DNA of 64,000 bases from Prauserella_A sp040635515 (GTDB lineage: Bacteria; Actinomycetota; Actinomycetes; Mycobacteriales; Pseudonocardiaceae), in the NCBI GenBank assembly GCA_040635515.1, contig JBEYHY010000003.1, forward strand, positions 186,001 through 250,000, given 5' to 3'. The notes beneath the pieces were generated by a model. It searched no databases. It saw nothing but the letters and a program-made list of their open reading frames with translations, and was not told the origin of the DNA. Shown here in pieces: positions 8,293 through 16,275 of the stretch (its first letter is position 1; each line of letters starts with the position of its first letter). The translations under genes were made by a program, and so were the position numbers.

Positions 8293-9858
8293 TCACTGGC
8301 CTGCGCGCTTACCGGAAAAGAACGGGTCGTCGTCGTTGTAGCCACCCGCACCGAAGCGGGCGGTGTGCACGTCGCCGAGCGCGACATGCACGGCCTGCTC
8401 CTCGGTGTAGAAGTCGAGCGACCGGTATCCGCCCTCGTGGCCGAGCCCGGATGCCTTCACCCCGCCGAACGGGGAACGCAGGTCGCGGACGTTGTGCGAA
8501 TTGATCCACACCATCCCGGCCTCGATCCGGCCAGCGACGAGGTGCGCTCGCCTGAGGTCGTTGGTCCACACGTAGGCGGCGAGACCGTAGGCGACGTCGT
8601 TGGCGAGTTCCACCGCCTCGGCCTCGGTGTCGAAGGGGGTGATGGCTACGACGGGACCGAAGATCTCCTCCTGGAAGATCCGCGCGGTGCGGGGTACGTC
8701 GGCGAACACCGTCGGAGCGAGGTAATTGCCGTGCGGTAGATGGTCCGGCCGTCCTCCGCCGGCCACCAGCCGCGCCTCGGCCTTGCCCACTTCCACATAG
8801 CCGAGCACACGTTCGTAGTGTTCGGGATGGACCAGCGCGCCGACCTCGGTCGCGGGGTCGGCGGGATCACCGACCTTGATGGCGCGGGCCCGCTCGGCGT
8901 AGCGGCCGACGAATTCGTCGTAGACGGCGCGCTCCACGAGGATGCGGGACGAGGCCGTGCAGCGTTCGCCGTTCAGGGAGAACACGCCGAACAGCGTCGA
9001 GTCGAGTGCCGCTTCGAGATCGGCGTCGGCGAAGATCACCGCAGGTGACTTGCCGCCGAGCTCCATCGACAGCGCTTTGAGATGGCCGGACGCGTTGCGC
9101 GCGATGAGTTTGCCCGTCGTGGTCTCGCCGGTGAAGGAAAGGAGCTGGACATCGGGGTGTTTGACGAGGGCGTCACCCGCGACCTCCCCGATCCCGTTGA
9201 CCATGTTGAACACGCCGTCCGGGACACCGGCTTCGGCGAAAATCGCCGGCCACAGTGACGCGCTCAGCGGGGTGAACTCCGCGGGCTTGAGCACGACGGT
9301 GCAGCCGGAGGCCAGTGCGGGCGCCAGTTTCCACGATTCGAGCATGAATGGGGTGTTCCACGGGGTGATGAGCCCCGCGACGCCAACCGGCTTGCGGTTG
9401 ACGTAGTTGAGTTGCATTCCGGGGACTTTGTACGCCTCGTCGGTTTGGGCGACGATGAGGTCGGCGAAGAACCGGAAGTTCTCCGCCGCTCGCCTCGCCT
9501 GTCCTCTGGCCTGGGTGATGGGAAGCCCCGTGTCGAAGGATTCCATTGTGGCCAGTTCGTCGTCCCGGGCTTCGATGGCGTCGGCGACCCTGTTCAGGAT
9601 CCGTGCCCGCTCCCTGTTCTTCATCCGCGGCCACGGGCCGCTGTCGAAGGCGGCGCGGGCCGACGCGACCGCGGCGTCGATGTCGGCTTTGCCGCCCGCG
9701 GCAGCCGAGAGATAGCCGGTGTTGGTGGTTGGTTCGATGACCTCGAAGCTCGCCCCATCGGCGGAATCGGTCAGTTGCCCGCCGATGTAGTGCCGGATCT
9801 TGTCGGGAAGCGTCCCGGGCCGCTGAGCGGTGGTCGCCTTGTCGGCCGTGGTGCTCAT
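8293..9858 (-). CDS. hpaE: 5-carboxymethyl-2-hydroxymuconate-semialdehyde dehydrogenase
   Basis: A 521-residue NAD-dependent aldehyde dehydrogenase. The nucleophile is Cys300 (NGERCTASSR), the general base Glu266 (MELGGKSPA) and the oxyanion residue Asn168 (ITPWNTPF). The NAD motif is SFTGETTTGK. It should oxidise the semialdehyde made by HpaD to 5-carboxymethyl-2-hydroxymuconate. HpaE is distinguished from other ALDHs here mainly by its neighbours and by the C-terminal segment VRDLRSPFGGVKASGLGHEGG, which is typical of the HpaE/betaine ALDH group. The ATG at 9858 overlaps the preceding lyase stop by 4 bp. Confidence 0.93.
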   Translation of the reverse strand: MSTTADKATTAQRPGTLPDKIRHYIGGQLTDSADGASFEVIEPTTNTGYLSAAAGGKADIDAAVASARAAFDSGPWPRMKNRERARILNRVADAIEARDDELATMESFDTGLPITQARGQARRAAENFRFFADLIVAQTDEAYKVPGMQLNYVNRKPVGVAGLITPWNTPFMLESWKLAPALASGCTVVLKPAEFTPLSASLWPAIFAEAGVPDGVFNMVNGIGEVAGDALVKHPDVQLLSFTGETTTGKLIARNASGHLKALSMELGGKSPAVIFADADLEAALDSTLFGVFSLNGERCTASSRILVERAVYDEFVGRYAERARAIKVGDPADPATEVGALVHPEHYERVLGYVEVGKAEARLVAGGGRPDHLPHGNYLAPTVFADVPRTARIFQEEIFGPVVAITPFDTEAEAVELANDVAYGLAAYVWTNDLRRAHLVAGRIEAGMVWINSHNVRDLRSPFGGVKASGLGHEGGYRSLDFYTEEQAVHVALGDVHTARFGAGGYNDDDPFFSGKRAGQ

Positions 9859-10793
9859 GCGGAGGTCCCCTCGTGGACGGGTGTCAGGTACTGCTCGGCC
9901 TGTGCGGCCAGCTCGCTCACGCGCCGCTGTCCGTTCTCGCTCAGCGGAAGCAGCGGAGGCCTGACGAAGCCGGAGGAGATGAGCCCGCGCTGGGCCATGA
10001 GCCATTTCGAAGGGGCAGGGTTGGTTTCGGCGAAGAGTAGATCGACGAGCGGGTGAACGCCGTAGTGCAGTTCCCTGGCCTTGTCCCAGTCGCCGGCGAT
10101 CGCCGCGTCGTAGGTTTGCGCGACGGTGGCCGGTGCGATGTTGGACAGCGCCGAGATGAAACCGGCCCCGCCGAGCGCGATCAGTGGCAGGCAAAGCAGT
10201 TCGATCCCCGACCACATCAGCAGATCCTTGCCGCACAGATGCATGACGCGGGAGAAGTGCTCGAAGTCCTTTGTGGTTTCCTTGATCCCGACGATGTTGT
10301 CGTGATCGCGGTACAGCCTCGCGAAGGTGTCCGGCGCGATCTCGACGGCCGTGCGCACCGGGACGTTGTATGCCACGATCGGCAGGCTGGGAAACTCGCG
10401 GGCCACCGTGGAATACCAGGAATACAACGCTTCCTGGGTCGGCCGCGTGTAGTACGGCGTGATGACGAGTACGGCGTCGGCGCCGGCTTCGCTTGCCACC
10501 GAGGTGAGTTCCAGCGTTTCGTCGAGTTTCGCCGACCCTGTGCCGGGGAGGAACGGCACCGTATCGGCTACTTCCGAAGCCACGGTTCGGATCGCTTCCG
10601 CGCGTTCGGCAACCGACTGTGACGACGGTTCCCCTGTCGAGCCCCCGATGGAGATCCCGCGCGATCCGCTTGCGAGCTGCCAGCGCACCATCGCGCGCAG
10701 CCCGTCGTGGTCGACGTCGCCATCGGCCGAGAACGGGGTGAACAGCGGTGCGATGGCACCCCGGATCTGCGCCGGGTCGGAGCGGTACCTCAT
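9855..10793 (-). CDS. DapA/NAL-family class I lyase, candidate lower-pathway aldolase
   Basis: A 312-residue TIM barrel of the dihydrodipicolinate synthase superfamily. The Schiff-base lysine is Lys171 (NIVGIKETTKD), the catalytic Tyr is Tyr142 (VAYNVPV) and the pyruvate-carboxylate loop is GGSTGEPSS. The family condenses or cleaves pyruvate adducts. In a homoprotocatechuate cluster that lacks an HpaI-type class II aldolase, this protein could release pyruvate and succinate semialdehyde from the C7 hydroxy-oxo-dioate. A DapA role in lysine synthesis is unlikely in this operon. It is coupled to hpaE by a 4-bp overlap and lies 37 bp after the fused FAH-RraA gene. The exact reaction is inferred. 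Confidence 0.85.
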   Translation of the reverse strand: MRYRSDPAQIRGAIAPLFTPFSADGDVDHDGLRAMVRWQLASGSRGISIGGSTGEPSSQSVAERAEAIRTVASEVADTVPFLPGTGSAKLDETLELTSVASEAGADAVLVITPYYTRPTQEALYSWYSTVAREFPSLPIVAYNVPVRTAVEIAPDTFARLYRDHDNIVGIKETTKDFEHFSRVMHLCGKDLLMWSGIELLCLPLIALGGAGFISALSNIAPATVAQTYDAAIAGDWDKARELHYGVHPLVDLLFAETNPAPSKWLMAQRGLISSGFVRPPLLPLSENGQRRVSELAAQAEQYLTPVHEGTSA

Positions 10794-10830
10794 GGTGTCC
10801 TTTCCTGAAAGGTGTTGGCGGGCCGGTGCC

Positions 10831-12282
10831 TCAGCGTTGCTCGGCGCGCCACTGTTCGAACGCGGCTTTCCAGCGCGGTCCCATCGGATAGAGACCCTCG
10901 ACCGATTCGCCTCGGGCGACTTGCTCGGCGATGAAGGTTTCCTCCTGTTCCTGGATTTCCGCCGCTGTGAGGACCTCGGCCACGAGCGAGGGCGGGATCA
11001 CGATGGCTCCGTCGTCGTCGGCGACGATGACGTCGCCGGGACACACGGTCGCCCCGCCGCACGAGATGACGGTGTCGGTTTCCCAGGGAACGTGCCTGCG
11101 GCCGAGTACAGCGGGGTGAGTGCCCGCGCAGTACACCGGAAGACCGAGTTCGCCGACGGGGACCGCGTCGCGCACGGCACCGTCGGTGATGATGCCGGCC
11201 GCGCCACGTACTTTGGCTCGCAACGCGAGAATGTCGCCGAGGGTGCCCGCGGTGGGGTCCTGTCGCGCCTCCATGACCAGCACTTCACCGGCTCCGACGG
11301 ATTCGATGGCCTGCTTCTGCGCGTTGAAGCCACCGCCGTGTTCGGCGAACAGATCCTTGCGGTAAGGCACATAGCGCAGGGTTCTGGCCGTCCCGGCGAT
11401 TCTGCTTCCGGGAGCCAGCGCCCGGACCCCTTCGATCGAGACGTGGTCGAAGCCGCGCTTGCGAAGCTGTACCGACAGTGTCGCGACCGCGACGCCGCGG
11501 AGTCGTTCCCGTATCGCCTCGGTGAGCACCGGTTGTGTGCTCGCGGGCGGGGTTCCCCACGCGTCGGCGCGTTGTGCGTCGTCCACTGTGGGCGGATGCC
11601 CCCAGCCTGGAAGGGGAGGCCCCTCGGTGACGGTGGTGGTGAGCTTGCCCGAGGTCGTGGCGGGATCGTCGACGCTGAACACCTCGACGTCGATGCGTGC
11701 TCCCGGCAGCGCGACGGAGGAACCCGCCGGAGTTCCGGTCAGGATGACATCGCCTTGTTCGAGCGTCATGACCCTGGAGAGGTCGGCGATCAGCAGAGCG
11801 AACGGAAACAGCATTCCGGCGCTCGTGTCGTCCTGGACCAGGGCGCCGTCGAGCCAGGTCCGGATCCCGACGCGATCGGGCCGCAGGTTCCGGGCCGGGA
11901 TGAGAGAGGGGCCGAGCGGGGTGTAACCGTCGCCGCCCTTCGAGCGTACGTTCGAGCCTTTGTCGGCGTACCGCAGGTCGTGCAGGCCGAGATCGTTGCT
12001 CGCGGTGACCCAGCCGACGTGCTCCCACGCCGTTGCCGGGGTGACCCGCGAGGCGGGCTTGCCGATGACGAGCGCGATCTCGCCCTCGAAACCGAGTAGT
12101 TCGGTACCTTCCGGCCGGGCCACGGTGCCGGACCCGGTCACCGACGAGCTGGTCTTGAGGAAGTACGAGGGCTGGGAGGGCGTTCTGCCGCGCTGTTGCG
12201 CGCGGGAGCGGTAGCTCAGGTGGACGGCGATCACCTTGCCGGGCCGATGCCCGAGGGCCGCTGTCACCGCGTCGCTCGTCAC
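10831..12282 (-). CDS. Fumarylacetoacetate-hydrolase / RraA-like aldolase fusion
   Basis: A 483-residue two-domain protein. Residues 1 to about 235 are an FAH domain with the metal-ligand pattern FEGEIALVI and ASNDLGLHDLRYAD, and a GTPAGSS turn, as in HpaG/HpaH. After a Pro-rich linker, residues from about 250 form an RraA-like class II aldolase domain with AAGIITDGAVRDAVP (the conserved Arg-Asp pair) and VCPGDVIVADDDGAIVIP. In the homoprotocatechuate path the FAH half could act as isomerase/decarboxylase or hydratase. The RraA half could act as an oxo-acid aldolase or decarboxylase. Enterobacterial HpaG instead fuses two FAH domains. The GTG at 12282 was chosen over GTG 12297 because GAGGAG lies 7 bases upstream. 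It is first in the hpa operon. Confidence 0.88.
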   Translation of the reverse strand: MTSDAVTAALGHRPGKVIAVHLSYRSRAQQRGRTPSQPSYFLKTSSSVTGSGTVARPEGTELLGFEGEIALVIGKPASRVTPATAWEHVGWVTASNDLGLHDLRYADKGSNVRSKGGDGYTPLGPSLIPARNLRPDRVGIRTWLDGALVQDDTSAGMLFPFALLIADLSRVMTLEQGDVILTGTPAGSSVALPGARIDVEVFSVDDPATTSGKLTTTVTEGPPLPGWGHPPTVDDAQRADAWGTPPASTQPVLTEAIRERLRGVAVATLSVQLRKRGFDHVSIEGVRALAPGSRIAGTARTLRYVPYRKDLFAEHGGGFNAQKQAIESVGAGEVLVMEARQDPTAGTLGDILALRAKVRGAAGIITDGAVRDAVPVGELGLPVYCAGTHPAVLGRRHVPWETDTVISCGGATVCPGDVIVADDDGAIVIPPSLVAEVLTAAEIQEQEETFIAEQVARGESVEGLYPMGPRWKAAFEQWRAEQR

Positions 12283-12302
12283 TGGAGATCTCCTCACGCC
12301 AG

Positions 12303-12325
12303 ATCATGCATGATGTCGTATACGA
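12303..12325. promoter_or_regulatory. Tandem palindromes upstream of the hpa operon
   Basis: Two adjacent perfect palindromes lie 20 bp upstream of the FAH-RraA start: ATCATGCATGAT (12303-12314) and TCGTATACGA (12316-12325). The second resembles the T-N-GT-N-AC-N-A core known for FadR-subfamily GntR operators. This fits control by the GntR protein at 6450-7145. The binding itself is inferred. Confidence 0.55.
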
Positions 12326-12555
12326 TTTGGAGCATGGCTGTGGAGCGACGTCGCTGTCAAGAGGGGCCGGGGTTTCGATCCCGCTGTCTCGCTGCCAGCG
12401 ACGCCGCGATCACGGTGAAGAGCGATCAAGCCGGAAAACGTGTTCCTCACTGGGTTTTCGCTCACGCTTTCCCTGATCCACGGTTGCCGACCAGGTAGCG
12501 TTCGCGCAACACCTGGGGGCACGCGCGACCGCAATAACGGAAAGGCTGCTTCGCA

Positions 12556-13368
12556 ATGGCGCGGAACATGGCAGGTGACACGGTCCTTTCACGAGTGGCC
12601 AGGGTGCTCAACGCCTTCGAGCACGACCGGAGGGTGCTCACGGTCGCCCAGCTCGCGCGCAGGGCGGAATTGCCGGTGCCGACCACGCATCGCCTTGTCG
12701 GCCAGTTGCTCGACGTCGGATTCCTGGAACGCGACGGGAAACACGGCATCAAGGTCGGGATGAGACTGTGGCAGATCGCGATCAACGCGCCGGGAGCACG
12801 GGAATTGCGCGAGGCCGCGATGCCGTTTCTCGAGGACGTGCACGCGGCGACGCAGCAGCACACGTTCCTTGACGTCCGCGAGGGCACCGAGGTGCTGATC
12901 ATCGAGCGGCTGAAAGCCCACAACGCGTTCGGTCGCATCCTGCTCACACCGGGTATGCGCGTGAGTTCGAATGCCGTGGCGGGCGGCCTGATCCTGCTCG
13001 CCTACGCGCCGAGGGAAGTGCAGGAAGCGGCATTGTCGGCCCCGCTGCGGAAGTACAACGGCAGAACACCGGTGAAACCGGCGCAACTGCGGGATCTGTG
13101 GGCATCGGCGAGGCGCAACGGCTACATCGTCTGTGACGGCTATGTGGACCCCGACGCGCTGAGTATCGCCGTTCCCGTTCCCGGCCCCGACAACAGCGTG
13201 GTCGCCGCGCTCGGCGTCATCGTGCCGAGTCAGCACGCGCAGCCGATGAACCACCTCCCCGTGTTGTTCGCCGCGGCCCGCGGCATCAGCCGCGAACTGA
13301 GCAGGACTCCACCGCCGGGTCCCACGAGGATGCTCAGCTACCTGGTTCCCGCCACGCCGGAGAACTGA
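12556..13368 (+). CDS. IclR family transcriptional regulator
   Basis: A 270-residue regulator. The N-terminal winged helix-turn-helix includes LSRVARVLNAFEHDRRVLTVAQLARRA cut by short loops, with PVPTTHRLVGQLLDVGFLER as recognition region. The C-terminal effector domain has the typical segments VSSNAVAGGLILLAYAP and NGYIVCDGYVDPDALSIAVP. The ATG at 12556 follows GGAAAGG by about 10 bases. It sits between the leftward hpa operon and the rightward transporter/Rieske operon. IclR proteins commonly govern aromatic-acid catabolism. A palindrome just after its stop (13394-13410) is a candidate target in front of the transporter genes. Confidence 0.93.
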   Translation: MARNMAGDTVLSRVARVLNAFEHDRRVLTVAQLARRAELPVPTTHRLVGQLLDVGFLERDGKHGIKVGMRLWQIAINAPGARELREAAMPFLEDVHAATQQHTFLDVREGTEVLIIERLKAHNAFGRILLTPGMRVSSNAVAGGLILLAYAPREVQEAALSAPLRKYNGRTPVKPAQLRDLWASARRNGYIVCDGYVDPDALSIAVPVPGPDNSVVAALGVIVPSQHAQPMNHLPVLFAAARGISRELSRTPPPGPTRMLSYLVPATPEN

Positions 13369-13393
13369 GCGCGACGCGAGCCCTGCTCGTCGC

Positions 13394-13410
13394 TTCTCAT
13401 TCAATGAGAA
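13394..13410. promoter_or_regulatory. 17-bp palindrome, candidate IclR operator
   Basis: TTCTCATT-C-AATGAGAA is a perfect 8-bp inverted repeat with a 1-base centre. It lies in the 178-bp gap between the iclR stop and the transporter operon. The size and odd centre match operators reported for IclR-type aromatic regulators. No second copy was noticed near the hpa promoter. Confidence 0.55.
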
Positions 13411-13546
13411 TCGGTCTTGGTTCGTGATCGGCGGGGCAGCGATAGTGCGCAAAGTGCCGCGATTGGAACCGGCACCCTCCCACTCGATCTTGTCCGCATC
13501 CTGGACCGGCCTGAATCAACGGCGTATCACGCCAGAGAGGATGCTC

Positions 13547-14425
13547 ATGAGCAGTGCCAGTACTGCGGAACAGGCGGCACCGCCAGGCTTCCCGCCCGCT
13601 CCGCCCTCGGGGCGAGGCTCCGCGCGGCGCGGGGAACGACCCGCGAGGCGCCGCGGCAGCGCCTGGTGGCTCGGCGCTCTCGGTTTCGTACTGTTCTTCG
13701 CCGCGATCGAGGTTCTCTCCCGGACATCGGGTCTTTCCGAGCAAACCTTGCCGAGAGCGACGACGATTCTCTCGCGCATGGTGACTCTGTTCGCCGACGG
13801 TGACTTTCTCGGCTCGGTGGGCATCACCGTCGCCGGCGCCCTCCTCGGCCTGGCCATCGCGATCGCTCTCGCGGTCCCTTGTGGAGTGTTGCTCGGCAGT
13901 TCGAGGTGGGCGCTCACCGTGACCAGCCCCCTGATCGAACTTCTGCGCCCCATTCCGGCGGTCGCGGTGATCCCGCCCGCGTTGCTGCTGTTCGGCACCG
14001 GCATGACGATGAAGCTGTTCCTCGTCGCCTACGCCGCTTTCTGGATCGTTCTCTACAACACCATCTACGCGGTTCGCGATGTCGACCCGGTGACAAAGGA
14101 CAGCGCTCGCTCGTACGGGTTCTCCCGCAACCAGGTGCTGTTCAAGGTGAGTCTTCCCAGCGCCGCACCCGCGATCTACACCGGAGTCCGGATCGCCTGC
14201 ACTGCGGCGCTGCTGGTCGCCATCGGCGTCGAGCTGATCGGCGGCGGCGTCGCGGGGGTCGGCGAATGGCTGGTCGAGGCTCAGGAAGCGGTGACCCGCA
14301 AGGCGGACGTGTACGCGGGGGCGTTCTTCACCGGCCTCATCGGACTCGCGTTCAACCTGCTGCTCAACATCGGTGAGCGGCGGGCCTTCTCGTGGAGCAT
14401 CGCCGGCAGGAAGGAGGCGGCGTGA
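13547..14425 (+). CDS. ABC importer permease (SsuC/TauC-like)
   Basis: A 292-residue permease with about six helices and the BPD-type loop (EAA-like) around DSARSYGFSRNQVLFKVSLPSA, taken in two parts. A Pro/Ser/Arg-rich tail of about 45 residues precedes the first helix (WWLGALGFVLFFAAIEVL). The ATG at 13547 has GAGAGG 6 bases upstream; an ATG six bases earlier is possible. It belongs to the nitrate/sulfonate/taurine (NMT1-type) import class, with a second permease, a binding lipoprotein and an ATPase immediately downstream. Its operon also carries a Rieske oxygenase, so the cargo is probably the oxygenase substrate. Confidence 0.92.
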   Translation: MSSASTAEQAAPPGFPPAPPSGRGSARRGERPARRRGSAWWLGALGFVLFFAAIEVLSRTSGLSEQTLPRATTILSRMVTLFADGDFLGSVGITVAGALLGLAIAIALAVPCGVLLGSSRWALTVTSPLIELLRPIPAVAVIPPALLLFGTGMTMKLFLVAYAAFWIVLYNTIYAVRDVDPVTKDSARSYGFSRNQVLFKVSLPSAAPAIYTGVRIACTAALLVAIGVELIGGGVAGVGEWLVEAQEAVTRKADVYAGAFFTGLIGLAFNLLLNIGERRAFSWSIAGRKEAA

Positions 14426-15243
14426 CCACAACGGCGAGCAAGCTCGGCACTCGTGCCCGCACGGCTGGACTCAGTGTCGTGGTGCTTTTCGTGGCGGCGT
14501 TGCTGTGGGAGGCGGGCGCGCGAGCACTCTCCTCGATCTTCGTGCCACCCCTCTCCGAGGTCCTCGTCCACATCGGAGAGGACTGGTTCGGCGGCCCCGC
14601 CTATCAGCTTTTCCTCAGTGACAAGCTGATCGACACCGTGTGGCCCAGCATCATGCGGGTCGTTCCCTCCTTCGTGATCGGGGCCGTCGCCGCCGTCGTC
14701 CTTGGCGTCGCCATCGGGCTCCTGCGGCCGCTGCGGGACACCCTTTACCCGCTCATCCATTTTCTGCGTTCGATCCCATCGGCCGCGAAAGTACCGCTTT
14801 TCGTTGTCCTGCTCGGTATCGGTGACGCGATGAAGATGTCGGTCATCGCGGTCGCGGTGGCGTTCCCCGTTCTCATCAACACCGTCGAAGGCGTGCGGTC
14901 CGTCGAACCCGCCCTGCTCGACATGTGCAAGGTCCACCGCGTGCCCGCGCGCAAGAGGGTGTTCGGCATCGTGCTGCCCAGCGCGTCGCCGCACATCTTC
15001 GCGGGACTGCGCATCGGAAGCGCGGTCGCGCTGATCGTGATGATCGTCGTCGAGATGCTCGCGGCGAGTGACGGTATCGGCTACTTCGTCCTCTACGCCC
15101 AGCGGCAGTTCCGGTTCCTCGACATGTGGGCCGGGTTGCTACTGCTCGCCGTGTTCGGCTACCTGCTCAATCTCGGACTCAACCTGCTGGAACGGCGGGC
15201 GCTCGGCTGGCATGCCAAGGCCCGCGCCGGAACCGGCCACTGA
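14422..15243 (+). CDS. ABC importer permease, second subunit
   Basis: A 273-residue permease homologous to the preceding one, with about six helices and the cytoplasmic loop LLDMCKVHRVPARKRVFGIV that contacts the ATPase. The GTG at 14422 overlaps the previous stop by 4 bp with GGAGG just upstream, so the two permeases are translationally coupled and likely form a heterodimer. Most SsuC-type importers use one permease gene. The presence of two is less usual, though known for some aromatic and pyrimidine uptake systems. Confidence 0.92.
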   Translation: MTTTASKLGTRARTAGLSVVVLFVAALLWEAGARALSSIFVPPLSEVLVHIGEDWFGGPAYQLFLSDKLIDTVWPSIMRVVPSFVIGAVAAVVLGVAIGLLRPLRDTLYPLIHFLRSIPSAAKVPLFVVLLGIGDAMKMSVIAVAVAFPVLINTVEGVRSVEPALLDMCKVHRVPARKRVFGIVLPSASPHIFAGLRIGSAVALIVMIVVEMLAASDGIGYFVLYAQRQFRFLDMWAGLLLLAVFGYLLNLGLNLLERRALGWHAKARAGTGH

Positions 15244-15285
15244 ACCTCCCACCCTTCCCGAACGACTGCAATCAAAGGAGATCGC

Positions 15286-16272
15286 ATGGGTTACCGACGT
15301 CGTGCGACGGCCATCGTCGCACTGCTGCTCGGCGCTGCCGGACTAGCCGGTTGTGGCGGATCCACCCCCTCCGCGGACGAGGGAGCTTCATTCGTGTACG
15401 GCACGGTCAGCACCGGAATCGTGTCCCGCGAGGTCATGGCGGCCGACAAGCTCGGCTACTTCGACGAGGCCGGTGTCGACCTCACCGTGAAGAAGCTCCA
15501 GTCCGACACCATGCTGACGCCGCTCATGGCCAACGGTGAGACCTCGGTCGGCTACCTCACCTACGTGACGACCGTGACCGCGCTGCGTTCGGGTATCCCG
15601 CTGCGCATGGTCAGCGGCATCCAGGAACTGGAGCCCGACATCCAGACGGTGTGGGTGACCAAGGATTCGCCCATCACCTCGATCGCGGATTTCAAGGGCA
15701 AGACCATCGGAGTCTCCGCCGTCGGCGGCTACGGCAACGTCCTTTTCGGAGAGGCACTGGCCACCGAGGGACTCACTTTGGAGGACGTCACGCTCACCGA
15801 GGTGTCGTTCAGCGACATGGCCTCGGCGCTCGAACGCGGCGACGTCGACCTCGGCTGGCTGCCGGCGCCGTTCGCCGCGGCGCAGCGCGCCAACCCGGAC
15901 ACCCCGTTGCGTCAGGTCGTCGACTTCAACGACATCCCCAGCCTCACCGGACTGCCCCAGGGCGGCGTGGTCGCCACGGCGGAGTTCTTCGAGCAGAACC
16001 CGGAAACCATCGGCAAGTTCAGGGAGCAGGAGAAGCGCGCGGCCGACTACCTCGGCGAGAATCCCGACTACGACAGGGAACTGCAGAAGGAGCTCGCGGG
16101 CTACGAGCCTTCGGTCACCTCCGAACTGCCCCTCCAGGGATACGCGGGTTCGTTCTCGGCGAAGGATCTCGAACGGCTCCTCACGCTGATGACCAAGTAC
16201 GGGTTGCTCGAAGAGGGCGACGAGGTCGATCTCGACGCGTTCGTCGGAGACCTCGGGAACGCGGGGGACTGA
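15286..16272 (+). CDS. Substrate-binding lipoprotein (NMT1/THI5-like)
   Basis: A 328-residue periplasmic-type binding protein. Its lipoprotein signal ends in LAGC with Cys23. The NMT1-like fold is shown by TGIVSREVMAADKLGYFDEAG, which marks the first lobe, and DFKGKTIGVSAVGG at the hinge. Members bind sulfonates, nitrate, pyrimidine precursors or aromatic acids. It has an AAAGGAG ribosome site about 5 bases before ATG 15286. It captures the substrate for the two permeases upstream and the ATPase downstream. Confidence 0.93.
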   Translation: MGYRRRATAIVALLLGAAGLAGCGGSTPSADEGASFVYGTVSTGIVSREVMAADKLGYFDEAGVDLTVKKLQSDTMLTPLMANGETSVGYLTYVTTVTALRSGIPLRMVSGIQELEPDIQTVWVTKDSPITSIADFKGKTIGVSAVGGYGNVLFGEALATEGLTLEDVTLTEVSFSDMASALERGDVDLGWLPAPFAAAQRANPDTPLRQVVDFNDIPSLTGLPQGGVVATAEFFEQNPETIGKFREQEKRAADYLGENPDYDRELQKELAGYEPSVTSELPLQGYAGSFSAKDLERLLTLMTKYGLLEEGDEVDLDAFVGDLGNAGD

Positions 16273-16275
16273 GCC

